Shown piece after piece: positions 37,161-50,200 of a stretch of DNA of 64,000 bases. Position 1 is the stretch's first letter; every line of letters begins with the position of its first letter. This stretch comes from Citrus sinensis (taxonomy: Eukaryota > Streptophyta > Magnoliopsida > Sapindales > Rutaceae). Made by a program: the position numbers and the translations under genes. Under the pieces are notes generated by a model. It worked only from the letters and a program-made list of their open reading frames with translations, was not told the origin of the DNA and made no database searches. The DNA lies in NCBI RefSeq assembly GCF_022201045.2, contig NC_068557.1:25025501-25089500 (forward strand), read 5' to 3'.

Positions 37161-37655
37161 TGTGCGCAGAATGCAGAATTAAGTGCACTAAATAATCATA
37201 GAAAATAAAAAACAAAAAAATTTTATGTGGTTCGACAATTTTGCCTGTCTATAAGAGTAAGAGAAAATAATTATATTACTAACAATTATTAAAATACAAT
37301 ATTTGAGTCAAAAACTCTCATTTCTTAAAATCTAAATACACCCGGTACTCTCACACACACTTTAAAAAAAACCTCTTAATTACTCACACTCTTTAATTAC
37401 TCATTTTCAACAATTCTTCACTTAAATTATTTTTCTTAAATGTTTGGAATGCTATACAAATGAAAAAACGCCCTTTATTCGGTGCCCGTCTAAAATTTGG
37501 CCAATTTTATCAAACTGTCAAAGTTATCGTGAAATTGTCAAATTATCACATGCTTCACCAACTCATTTGGCTTCAATTTCCATGGTTCCAGCCACATGCT
37601 CCATCGAAATTTGTAATATTTCAGCAAGAATATCACGCGTGTTGACTTTTCAGCA
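37161..37655 (-). repeat. 5' LTR of the copia element
   Basis: Plus strand runs TGTGCGCAG...TTTTCAGCA. It is a diverged copy of 27378-27903 with small deletions. Its right boundary directly abuts the kinase fragment. Confidence 0.85.
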
Positions 37656-37668
37656 ATCTCTTCCACAG

Positions 37669-40600
37669 AATTCGCAGGAGTTGCTTGAAAGTAATCATCA
37701 TCTCAATGCCCCATCCATTGCCCCTTCCACCTGGAGCTTTATCACCACCTAAATCATCTGCAACATCAGCCGTTATGTCTCACATAACGGAAAAGACAAG
37801 TGCATCCTCTAAGAAAAGTCAATGGCAGAAAGGTGAACTTATTGGACGTGGTACATTTGGGAGTGTTTATATTGGAACAAACCGGTATGCAACTATATGC
37901 TGAAATTTGCTAGTTGTTTCTTGTAATTTTTCAGTGAACATTATTATTGTTATTAGTCTTTTTTTTTTTTTTGGGGTGTTAACAGGGAGACTGGAGCTTC
38001 ATGTGCAATAAAGGAAGTTGATATTATTCTTGATGACCCCAAATCTGCCGAATGCATAAAGCAATTGGAGCAGGTTATTATTATCTGCATCCTGTCAATC
38101 AGTTTATTACAGCATAGTTCTGTTATTTCACCTAATGAGGAAACCTGCAAATTTGACCCAGATGATTATATTGAAATTGATTTGTTAGGGCATTTAATTT
38201 CAGGAATATGGGGTTGGAACTTGCGACTTTCTTTTACAAGTTATGGTCCCAATGGTTGATTGTTTGAAAACTTTTCGCTTTTGCTTCCAACGATAAAAGA
38301 TAAAGCCAGAACATGGAATAATGGCATATCATAGCAAAAAGTTGGAACCTCCTAGTTCAGCCTCCCTTTTTCCTACCAGTTATTAAGATGCCTTTTCACT
38401 GCCATCTGCAAAAATACCTATAATCATGCTGATATATTGTTTCATTTGAAGTTTCAATTGTTGTTCGTTACTACTTCAATTTTTTGCATTAAGAATACAC
38501 AAGATGCCATGTGTCCTTAGATTGCTTAGACATTCTATTATAGATTCAGAAAATTTCCATTGCTTTCAAAATTTACTGCTATAATGACTCATTCTTGCTT
38601 GCAGGAAATTAAACTTCTCCATCATTTGAAGCATGAAAATATAGTGCAGTATTATGGAAGTGAAGTGGTATATGCCTTTCCATGGTATAGCTAGATGTGA
38701 CCGCATTTGCTTTTGTGCATATTTGTGTAACTAAGAGACTGTTGTTTCCATTTCTGGTTGATGATCACCTCTATATATATCTGGAATATGTCCATCCTGG
38801 CTCAATTAATAGATACGTCCGTGAACATTGCGGAGATATTACAGAAAGTATAGTTTGCAATTTCACCCGTCAAATTCTCAATGGGTTGGCCTACCTGCAT
38901 AGCACCAACACCATTCACAGGTGACAATTTTACTTGAGATGGAGTAGAGAGTTATATTGTGATTCCACTTCTTTATTAATGTCAGTTATTGTAATTTGTA
39001 AGTGCTGTGAAATTTTTACACAGAATCTTATAAAAAGGAACCCTAGAATTGTCAGTGGTCCTGTATTCAGAAAAACTAAAATGATTGTATACGTAACCAT
39101 TAGATGTACCTGCTGGTTGAATTTTAAACATTGTTGAAGAAGTGGCACTTTTTTCATTCACAAAGATTATTATTATTATTATTTTTTAATTTTTTTATGC
39201 CTATACAAATAATAACTAATATAGGAAATTCTGATCTATAGGGATATTAAAGGTGCAAATTTGCTAGTTGATGCATCTGGTGTTGTTAAGCTTGCAGATT
39301 TTGGGATAGGAAAACATGTGAGTTTTCAGATCCTTCAAATACTTGCATGCATAATTTGAGTATGCTTCTCCAATTTCTTCTTGTGGATGGTGTATGTTGT
39401 TATATTTCCATAGTGCAACAGTGCTTGTAAAAGAGCTCCTTCTTTTAGTGTGCGAATACAGTTCATCCAAAACTTTTCCATTCTTTGGCCAGATTCTCTT
39501 GACTAATTGACCAGTAACTTCTAATATGTATGTATTAAAAATAAATGAATAATGTCTTTTGAGAAAATTAGTTGACGGGTGCTTCTAGGAGGATGGATCT
39601 GAAATGAATTTTGTTCCTATTTTAAGAAATCTTCTTTCCTTCAAGTAATTGTTGACAATGGTTCTTCATCAAGCATCCCTTAAACAAATCCCCTAAAAAA
39701 AAAGGAAAATTTTCTGTGCTGACATTGGATTGGTAAGCACGAACCAAGTCTTACATGGTTTATCAAGGTTATTATTAGCATCTAGAAATTTGATTATACC
39801 AAAAACTAAGATTTTTGAATTTTGATCCAGTGCCTCGGTGTTTTACGGTATGTGCTATACTATGCAACTATAGTTTTTTTTTTTTTTTGGCTCTAGTAAT
39901 GTCACCTGTATGGTTCTATTCACTTCAGAACCTCAGTAACTTATTTATTTTCAATTTACTTGTTGTATTAAGCTTACAGGACTCTCCTATGAATTGTCAC
40001 TGAAGGGCAGCCCATATTGGATGGCTCCAGAGGTACATCCACTGCACCAATTTGTAATTTAAAAAAACCCTTTTTTTAATTTTTATTCACACTTATTACT
40101 ATTGCAGGTCATGCAGGCTGATATTCAAAAGGATGGAAATCATAGGGTTGCTTTACTTGCTGATATATGGAGCTTAGGTTGTACTGTCATTGAGATGCTT
40201 ACTGGTAAACCTCCTTGGAGTGAGTTTGAAGGGGTGAGTCCTTGATTAAACGTAAAATTCTTCTCTATTTAAGCTATTTTAAAATACTCACCATTTTTAT
40301 GGTTCAATATAAACTTAAAACACTTTAAATTTACCAGCCAAGTTTTGATGCTTGTATTAGCAAATTTGTTGAAGTTACTTTTCATGTTTGTACCAATGTT
40401 TGCCATTATTTCTTGAAGAAAGAATTAGGCATCATAACATAACTTTTCAACTCTTCGCTTGTTTTCTTTGTAAGGTTTGCACATTCATTTTCTCTATTAA
40501 TCTCTTTATCTGTCTCATCTTCAATTTTCCAGCCTCAAGCTATGTTCAAGGTCTTGAACAGCACCCCACCTATACCAGAAATGTTATCTTCCGAGGGGAA

Positions 40601-40706
40601 GGATTTTCTTCGACATTGCCTTCGCAGAAATCCTGTAGAGCGGCCATCAGCTTGTATGCTACTGGAGCATCCTTTTATACGAAATGCAAATTATCAAAAT
40701 TATTAG
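37669..40706 (+). pseudogene. MAPKKK5-like kinase fragment, truncated at both ends
   Basis: The family phosphorylates MAP kinase kinases in stress and development signalling. The fragment codes for the end of the Pro-rich linker (HPLPLPPGALS) and a near-complete kinase domain. Exons: 37669-37884, 37986-38073, 38605-38667, 38757-38920, 39242-39317, 39973-40032, 40108-40233, 40533-40706. Catalytic motifs are kept: GRGTFG loop, CAIKE lysine, HRDIKGAN, DFG (DFGIGKH), GSPYWMAPE. Problems are clear. The N-terminal half of the gene is missing beside the copia LTR. The exon at 38757 is preceded by TG rather than AG. The frame ends ANYQNY-stop 4 bp before repeat R2, without the family's C-terminal tail. 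The exons contain no other stop, so decay is recent or a shortened product is still made. Confidence 0.85.
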
Positions 40707-42366
40707 AAGCTCAAGTGAATCAAACTTTGTATGTACGTACGTTAGTAAGAGCTAATCAATTACAGTATATTGAATGGAAGCTAAACTACTTTATTTTAAA
40801 TCACTTCATTAAATAGGAAGAACTACTTGGCAATGTAGAATTTGATGTGGCGAGCTTGACTCGAACCCACTCAAAGACTTGCAACCGTAATCGAAGTACC
40901 ATATCAGTTTAATGAAGTGACCGAGCCATTCAATCAATTACTTCATCTCAAGGACAATCTTCCCCACATGCCCCAACTCCTAAAAAAAAAAAAAAAAAAT
41001 TGAAATCCAACAAAAACATGACTCTCTCTCCCAACTTTAATTTTTTGGTCTATTAACTTGGCATGAGACACACAATCTAACATATAACACACTGTGTGGT
41101 CCAATGAGGGCCTCCATGGCGAAAGGAGCATACCTACACGGCCTGTCTCGTATCGACATGGCGAGATCCCACTCTTTTCAATATTAATTTTACCTATAAA
41201 AAATTGGACTAGACCCCAACACCAGGATCGATCTTGCATCATATTTGAATTACAAAAGTATGAAAATTGGTCACGTGACTTGAAATTTATGGTCAGAATA
41301 CTTGGTGATATAATAATATAGGTCAATAAGGGAACAATTCTGTGGTTAGATTCAGAGATTTTGTTTATTTTTTATTAAATGGGTTCTTATGGTATAGGAC
41401 AAAATTTTCCCTTGGCAAAGAAGAAACATATTAAAAGACGTTAAAATAAAAGGCGTTTTGATCTACAAATATAATAGTTGCCATTCACATGTACAAAGTC
41501 AACTTAAGTCATGGATTTTTATTTTTATTTTTTTGAGTTTTTTGAGTCGGTTGAGATTTATAATTAAAAGTACATACTGATCTTGCATGTTCTTAGTTTC
41601 TTGACGATGATTTCCCCAATTTTTATTAATTTTACTGTTTCAGGCAAATAATAATAAAGGTTTCACATGAGATCATTATCAACTTATAAAATAAATTGAG
41701 CACCCAGGCATTTAAAATGACTCTCAATTTACTTCATCAATGTGTGAATTTTGGAGGCAATGGGTTAGTGGAACCCAAGTCAAGTCCAATTTGAGGTGAA
41801 GCCCAAGTGAACCAAATCTGTAGTCTTGAGCCCATGCCCAAGACATATGCACATGCTCCGTCTGTTCAAGGCCCACATAGATTCATCGCTTCATGCACTG
41901 TCTAACACAGGAAACATTGACAAACATTGGCTCAAGAGAAATGTTTCAAGTTATAATTACTGATGAACTAGAACTGCTACGAACTCCTGTAACCAGTGAT
42001 GTCTACTTCTATGACTATGGATCGAAGATACGCCTTCTCTCGGTCTTCTCATCAGAGATGGCAAAAAGGCCCTTGGAACGATTGATCCATCTGCAATTTT
42101 TAGGGTTTTAGTCTAAATTTAAGGGATCAAGGGTTCGGCTACGGCTTAAGAAATTAAGTTTGATTACATTTGCGTTAGAGTGAAGACCTTACCAAAAAGT
42201 CTTGACCCCTAAATTAATTTTTAAAATTAGAAAATATAACACTTAAAAATTAAAACACACACCATACACTTGGTCACGACTCACTCCACTAAAATTTATC
42301 TTTATTTTATATTAATTTATCATTTTGCATTTGATGTTTATACTTGGTAATTTGGCTAGATTGTTA

Positions 42367-42742
42367 GAGCATCTCCAAAAGTCTATATAAATTTTACTCT
42401 TCAAATTCTTATTTGCTTACCTATGTGGCAAATAAAAGGGTGAAAAAATATGATATTCTCCAAAAGACTTTTCAAATAGAAAAAAGTTAATATTATTTTA
42501 ATCATATAATTAATTTTTTAAAGGAAAAGTCAATAGCAATTAAAGCACTTCTCTCTCTTTCTTCAATGAAAAGTAATAAAATATAAATTGAAGAGGGAGA
42601 AATTAACTCTTCAAATTTGAAGAGGGAGAATTAATTCTTATTTGAAGAATTTTAATTGAAGTGTCTTTTGGAGCTTTAAATATTGATGTGGCTCTTCAAA
42701 TAAGTAATAAAATCTTATTTGAAGAGTCTTTTAGTGATGCTC
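42367..42742. mobile_element. Tourist-like (PIF/Harbinger) MITE with TTA duplication
   Basis: The ends GAGCATCTCCAAAAGTCT and, inverted, GAGCATCACTAAAAGACT are flanked by TTA on both sides. The matching place in R1 (near 27180) has a single TTA and no element, which is a natural empty site. It is 376 bp and non-coding, with internal repeats of TTATTTGAAGAG-type sequence. Confidence 0.9.
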
Positions 42743-42935
42743 TTACATATTATGTTGTTGTTAAAGCTAAATAAAAAGTAATTTATTAAATTCCTTATGT
42801 TTTTGGAGCTTTAAATATTGATGTGGCTCTTCAAATAAGTAATAAAATCTTATTTGAAGAGTCTTTTAGTGATGCTCTTACATATTATGTTGTTGTTAAA
42901 GCTAAATAAAAAGTAATTTATTAAATTCCTTATAA
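42666..42935. repeat. 135-bp tandem duplication covering the MITE end and flank
   Basis: 42666-42800 and 42801-42935 are nearly identical in direct orientation. The unit includes the last 77 bp of the MITE plus 58 bp of host repeat, so it arose after MITE insertion. Confidence 0.9.
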
Positions 42936-43003
42936 CAAAATTCAACATAAAAATGGAATGTTAATAATATAATATTTATTAATAAAGAATTAAGAATTAG
43001 AGT

Positions 43004-44255
43004 CCTATTTTAAAAGTATCTACAAATTGGAGAAAAAAAAATTATGGTCGAGCTAATCTTTTAAGGGTTAAACCCTTCGTTTTAATCATAGAGTCGAATT
43101 AAGACTTAGCCGAGCTTGACCTGACCCATCATAATTATTATAATTTTTTACCTTGTAATTTCTTTTCTTTGTCTCCTACTATGGTAGTATATGAATCCAT
43201 AATCTGAATACAAATGATACCTACTTTTCCATTTTAGTTATAAACGAAGATAGAGGCCGAGATTGTAACAGCTTATACCTCTCTTTTACTCATTGCATAT
43301 TTGGCCACCTTATGATTTTTTTTTTTTAAAAAAAAGGTTTGAAGCCGAGTTGTCATCTTTGATAAAAGAAACAAAACTGAAACACCAGAAGACTTCCAAA
43401 TTTCCACTGCGAAATTATTAACTTTGATTTGATATATAATTTCCTGAACCGCGTTTCATACACGATACATGATTATGGTCTCAATGATTTGTCTCCAACA
43501 CAACCTGCTTCCTCTCCAATATGTTAAATAGTTTTTGAGATTTTCTATGACACAACAGTACGACCAACCCCACAATATGTATATTTTACACAACCTGTTT
43601 CATCTCCAATATATTCTACTTCTGATACATCTATCAGCACTCAGCTTGAATATTCAATCACTGTTTTAATGAAGCTTTGATGTATTCAATTACAAAGACT
43701 CAAATTTATTCTTGTTGATGAGGTAAGATAACATATTCCTAAGAAGTACAGTAATTGCTATCATATGCTAGAAGAAGACATTCTACCACAACTATGTACA
43801 GGCCTGCGATGATTCAAGTAACATATACACAGTAATCAAAATGACATGCAATCTCAAAATAAGGTAAAAATTCCTGTGTCCAAGCAGCAACTACATCAAC
43901 TGTCAATACACATACAGCTACTTGCTAGCAAATCATCCACCCCATAAGCAAAAGCATGGAGAGGACAAAAGTAGATCAATCCTCGCTTCACCAAGTCCCA
44001 AGTCTTGAGGCACACATAGCTGAAGTCAATCACTTCGACATTGAACATTTGCTTATGGACACGACAATATGTTGATATGAGATTCAGTTCCTCCAAAGCA
44101 AATGCTGCCCAGCCATCTCTTTTTCCCTTTATAAAGAGAGAGTTAGACACCTGAGGCCGCGGGATCACAATCAGGTGTCCAGTCAACTTCCGGGTAATCA
44201 GCTGTTCTCATTGCTTTCTCAAGGAGCCCTCCATTACAGACTTGAGCGTGCTAAA
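43004..44255. other. Spacer and 3'UTR of the helicase gene
   Basis: The right part (about 43700-44255) is probably the helicase 3'UTR. A 96-residue minus-strand open frame at 43896-44186 has no recognisable features and lies there. The left part is A/T-rich spacer. No other gene is supported. Confidence 0.45.
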
Positions 44256-47200
44256 CTAGGAATGATCCTTCTTACTTCTCTTTAGCAATATCGACATGTG
44301 ATTTATACATTCCTCGCTTGTTTTGATCCCACCCATTATCCACTGCAAAGCCTCAGCCGCTGCATCTTTTTCTGCATTCTTCTTGTTGTTGCAAGGTTGC
44401 CCCATAATTTCCATTCCATTAAACTCCACGGTGGATCTGAACTGGCCATTCTTCAATTGTTTTGTTCTGTAGCTAGGTGCAGCATATCCTGCTCTTGTGA
44501 GCAGTGTTTGGAGCTGACTCTTAGAATTATCACCCCCAGGTCCGCTTTCAGTCCTTGAAATGAAAGCAGGCTGTGCCCCCACAACTGAGGGCTTGGAGGG
44601 CTTAAACACCTGGTGACCAAATATAAATCTGCCCTCACACTGATCCTCGGCAACTAGCAATCGCAATGCAGCCAGGAGGTCTTCATGGGTATGTATGTTC
44701 AATCTGGGATTCAGCAACTGGCCATCACCAGCGTCATTTAAAACAGTTAGACAGGATAGAAATTACCCAGACACAAGCAGAGAAGTTCACGTGCAAGTAA
44801 GCAGATATCACTTGCAATTAGTCCACAAGAAGCAATGAATATGAAGCTAATATAAACAAAAACAAAAGCATCCAATCCAACCAGTTCAGTAGCAACTAGA
44901 TTCCATTCTCGGTTCACTTACTTTGTTCTGTATCAGCTCATCAAGTTCTCTCCTTATGCATTGATACATGTCAGCAACCGAGGGGTTCATGAAGAATTCC
45001 AAATATCCTCCCATCATTTTCAAGTGCCCATCCTATCAAGACGTGGTAAGAATCCACATATACATTGAAACTAAAATATAATAAGCACAGACAAGTAGCA
45101 ACTATATGACAAAATAAGGGATTAACCAACTTGACAGAAGAGAAGAACTTACGATTTCTCCTTGCGATATGCTTCCACCAAATAGAAGCAGTACTGAATC
45201 AGAGACAGCTGTAGAATCCTTAAGGAAAACAGAGTTCACTTTCATCTTCTCGTTGAAAACCAGCCATGGATAGGGGATTTCAGATTCCCGAGCATTGACT
45301 GAATTCTGCAAAAATGAAATGAAAATGCAATTGAATCAAGAGAAAACAAAGCCGAAAACCTAACAAATACATCAATATACTTGATTTGCAAGTCAAGATT
45401 GCAAGCAAATAAAATTATTACTTGAGCAAATAGACTTACAGAATATAGAAACACTTGACCATCCTCCATGGTTTTCAGTGAACTTGACTTTCCATTTTGC
45501 TGCATTAGCAATTATCTTAGTACTCGTGAAATTACATAACTAAACTACTGATATCATACTTCTCAGCCGATTAGAGCCAAAAGAACAGCAAATTAAGCGG
45601 TGCCTGGAGCAACCACATGGTCAAAACTGTCTTTAATTCCTTTTATCCGGCTATCTTAAATCAACTTTTCATTTTGAATATAACATGTGGGCATATACAA
45701 TATAAAACGAAATTTCTCCTTGATTAGAAAATAGCAATTGGATCGTGAATTAGCAGATTCAAAGAAATCTAAAGTAGAAAACATGCATATTTGAAAGCAA
45801 CTGACTCACCACAATAGAGGAAATCCCAGGATATAAACCATAACAAATAACTGCTCGAATGAAGCGTTCATCACGACCCCAGGCATTGCAGATAGATGTG
45901 TCACAATCAACGAGCCCAGTATCCTTGAGCAAAGAGAGGAACTCTTTTCGAAGAGAATCAATAACTTTCATCGACGGTGCTGATAAAAAGTTTTTCCAAC
46001 AGTATTCGTATCCAGCCAGGCCTCTTTCAGCATCTTTCCATCCTTCAAAGGCCCGAACAAGTGCAAGATGGTCACTGTAATCATGTGAAAACTGAGATTT
46101 TGCAGCCTCTGCAAGCTGCAATGAAGGAAAAAAAAAAGAAATATTAAATGTGATTATAGCCAGAGAATACTTCCACCAGGGGAGTTGTAGTTATGATTCC
46201 ACTCAATAGGCAAAAAATGCTTTAAGAATTTTGATCAATATTCACATTGCTTGTTAACCCCAAGCAAGTAGTAACTGTATAGATCTTTTAGTTATCTTTT
46301 GGGGGGTTCTTACTCCGAGCATAGTCATTCCTTAGTCACATAATTAGGCAGACAACTATAGATATTATCCATAACATTAAGAAAGTAACATGACCCATCT
46401 ACTCTGATTATCCAAAAACAACATGGAACAGCAAACTTGGAAGGCTATTACTCATCACTCATTATACATAGGCCTCGAGCATTTAGATGGAGTATATGCT
46501 ATGATATTGTGCTAAACATTTAACAGCAAAGTCTTAGCTTAAGCAAACTCCCAAAAACTCTAACCTCAATTCAATTTTCTGAAAGCTCTCCTTTAGTTAT
46601 GAACAAACGCCCCTTAAAATCTCTCTGTTTAGTCTCGTGGAGAAACACATGCAACCTTGATCCAAAACCAAACGTATAAAATGAGATGATCACTTACATC
46701 CTTCTTGTCCATTGGTGCTAAGAAAGGATCTCTGACACTAAGCCCAGCAACGATGGTTAAAACTGGTTCCAGGCAATTGAAGATAGCACCCAATATGAGC
46801 ATCTTTCCAAGTTTAGGCTCCATTGGAAGCATAGCCAAATATTGTCCTGTCACATTACATGGTCAATATGATACAACATACTCAAGAAACATAATGCACT
46901 TTTATGAGTTACCAACATAAAATTTTCATGAAGACGACCATTAGCCTACCCAGAACAGTCAACTCTTCATTGTGGTCCAGTGCCCCAATGATTTTTAAAT
47001 ATTCAATAGCATTTTGAACCTACAGGGAAATTTTAATTAAAAATATTGTAAAATGGGGTAGAAGTGCAAAATTTTCAGAAGCAAGGTCAAAGAGAGTGAA
47101 ACAAACATATGCATTATATATTTTCTCCAAGGAAAACAAAAATACCTAAGTATAGCACACGCAAGCATGCATAAGAAATATGTGTCAAATTGACCCTTAC

Positions 47201-50200
47201 TGCTAGTAATTCAGGCGACTGAAGAGCCCTGGATAGGAACTCAGCGATAGTCCCAAGTCTTAAACTTTTAATTTGCAAACAAAGAGACTGCAAAGGTGTC
47301 CTCAAAATTTCTGGAAGCTGATATTCAGCAAAAGCATCGTATACACATCTAGGGTAGAGACGGTAACATTCTCCAGGTTGCACACGGCCAGCCCTTCCTC
47401 TTCTCTGCATAATACAGAAACATAAACAAATCTATCATTGAACTTAATGGAGCCAAATAGGAAGCAGCAAGTAGTCAAAATCATAGAAAAGGACCATATA
47501 TGAAGCTGACTACTAAATACTTAGAAAACCACACTATAAAACCATTAGCCAGCTGCAATAACTTTCCTTCCTCGTACTCCAGAATTACCTTTTGGCTTAA
47601 TGCATATAGGCAATCAAAAAGGGTTAATACAACTCCAGAACCTCATGTCTGCCATTTTAGACTATCATCTAGCAGAGTTCCTCCTAAAATAGTGGAATTT
47701 TACAGTCTGGTTACTTTAAAACATAAATTGCTGTTCTAAAACCTTACCTTAATAAAAAATTATCTATTCCCTAAGCCTGAGAAAAAACAATTCAACAGAA
47801 GAGATACTAGGCAAAACATAGACAAAGGAATAGCAATAAACCATATATCAAAGCAAATGAAAATAAACGTTACAAGATGGAGACAAAAAAGTTTGAATAG
47901 AAATATAGAATAAAGACCTTACTTGTTGAGCAGAAACCTTAGAAATCCAGGAAGGAAGCAGACAAGAAGTGTTATTCAGTGCATCGTAGGATGTCTCCTT
48001 TGCTTTCCCACAGTCGATGACGAAAACAACATCGTTAATGGTGATACTTGTCTCTGCTATGTTAGTAGCAAGGACTATTTTCCTCACTCCACTTTCAGGT
48101 TCATCAAATATTAACCTCTGCAACAATTCCAGATATATCTTCTTAAAAGGAGTTCTTTTCAGTAGGAGAGCAAAAGGCCAAATAGGGCAATGAACTAGAC
48201 AATTAATTGATGAAAAAAATGCTCACCTGCTCTGAACTAGCCATGGAACCATGGCAAGTAAGCAACAAAACTCGGGTTGGATCTCCTAAGATACGATTAG
48301 CTTGTAGCTTATCATTCAGTGAATTTATGTCATCCCAACCAGTCATAAAAACTAGAACAGCACCAGGCCTTTCTTTCTCGCATATATAGCATAAAACATA
48401 TTCTATCAGATTAAAACCAATACAATCAGGATTCCAACATGACAAAGACTCCCGTGTCTGAGAGCTATACTCATTGAAGTTAGCTGCTTTGAGCGTATCC
48501 TGATTGCATAATAAGAAAAGGAAAAAGAAACAAAAATAAATAAATAAATAAAATGAGGAAATCATAAAACATTGAATGCATAAATGGCAGCCATACAAAT
48601 CTTTCCATACCTCAACAGCAGAGGCAATTTGGCTCTTCCTCTTTCTCGGTGCTTGTTTGCTCATTTTCCACATTTTTTCTTGACCGTAATCATCAATTTG
48701 ATTGTATGGGGTCAATCTGTAACCAGTCATGTCCAAAATGTCTTCCAGAAAATGAGTTCTGACTGGGTATGTGAAACCCTAAATTAGACCAAAAAAGAAT
48801 TGTTATTACATCAGGTTTTACATTCTGATAGAAACCCCAACAGAAAATTGAACTATCATTCCATTTACCCAATAGGCTACACTTATGTTATATTCATACT
48901 CAATATCTATAATTGTATCACATGTATGCAATGGAAACGAAAAAAACAAAAATCCATGCATAAAATGTTCAATGAACAAAACAACTTGCACTAGAACATA
49001 AAGTTGTTTTCCTCACTTCCAAAGGAAACCAACCAGATTCATCACAGATTGAGTTGATATTATGAATAAATCTATGATTGTCATTTCATGTTGAGATAAA
49101 ATTTCTTCTGTAGTCAATGCCAGATATTCCACCACAGAAGATGTCCTGAAAAGCAGCTGAATAGCTGAACAGCTCATAAATTTCTTTTCTAGATTCCACT
49201 TGGATACTGCAAGGACCAGGCCTCAGCCACCTGACCTACAGATTATAGTCAATGGGTTCTCTATGGTAACAAAAGCACATAATCTTATGGGTGCCAAAAA
49301 GAAGAAACTAAGCACAATTCCCGGGATGAGCCACTAATATTTAGACAGCTTAGATAACTAGCGAAAATAGCAGCTACAAAAACAATCCTGTAAACACTGA
49401 TATTCAGACTCCACAAAACCATTCCTTAACATCATCACATTCAGTCATTTTTTTATAAAACCAACCAAAATGAAAACAAAGAGCCAGGTAAAGGGACAAT
49501 CACAAGGAGTAGACGGTATAACACAACGGTGACAAAACCAAATCTTTGGAACTGACATGCTAAAGAGAACAGCAAATGAGATGAACAATTACCATATATC
49601 ACATCAGTCACTGAAAGGCATCAATGGCAAGCATCAAGCAACCAGAACATCAGTTCCTTCCATCAGGACCAATAGTTATTTTACAAGTACTAGCTGACTG
49701 AAATTCAACCTTATGCGTATCATGAATGCCACTATTAATCATAGGGTCAATAATATGAACCCAGAGATGCACAAGAAGAACAAGAAAGTAATTTTCACTT
49801 GTATATGTCAACACATGTGCACTCAAGCAGCATGGACAAAGCGATTAAATAAAAAAAAAAATACCACTCGGCCATTTTAACTTTACCGGAATGTTTATTA
49901 CTGTAGCCCCACCAAAGTAGGATGAGAAAAGCTCTGCATCTAGTGTTGCACTCATCAGAACCAACCTTAGTTCTGGGCGACGAGAGAGAAGATCTTTAAG
50001 GACAATGAGCAGAAAATCTGGCATCAAATGTGCATTTCTGTCAGAAATCACAATCCTTCATCCCCAAAATAAAACCTCAAGTTAGTCAACACTTTACCCT
50101 CATTCATTCCCCGTTCATGAACCTCATCGACAATAACATGAGTTACACCTTTCAAATTTCTGTCAACCAGCAACCTTCTCAACAATATGCCTGTGGTGCA

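Larger units (their letters stand above)
27378..37655 (-). mobile_element. Decayed Ty1/copia LTR retrotransposon carrying nested insertions
   Basis: It reads right to left: 5' LTR 37161-37655, primer binding site 37144-37155, gag about 35100 down to 34220, protease, integrase, reverse transcriptase and RNase H down to 28012, then 3' LTR 27378-27903. The order integrase before reverse transcriptase is that of copia elements. The frame is broken by many stops and by four later insertions (two solo LTRs, a MITE inside one of them, and a Pack-MULE-like element), so the element cannot move itself. The bases flanking the two LTRs (TCTAT and ATCTC) are not a target duplication. Confidence 0.9.
40711..43003. 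repeat. Right copy (R2) of the 2.2 kb direct repeat
   Basis: Same orientation and order as R1 (25066-27306). It lacks R1's 480-bp internal segment, contains a Tourist-like MITE at 42367-42742 and has a 135-bp tandem duplication. Homology stops abruptly at AAGAATTAGAGT on the right, and on the left 4 bp after the kinase stop codon. No coding function seen. Confidence 0.8.

Noticed and set aside
39973..39980. Kinase exon starting after CTTACAG rather than ATTAAG
   Set aside because: That acceptor would shift the frame and lose the LSLKGSPYWMAPE reading; ATTAAG keeps the conserved HLTG sequence.
43896..44186. 96-codon minus-strand frame beside the helicase stop
   Set aside because: It lies where the 3'UTR is expected and shows no domain or compositional support.
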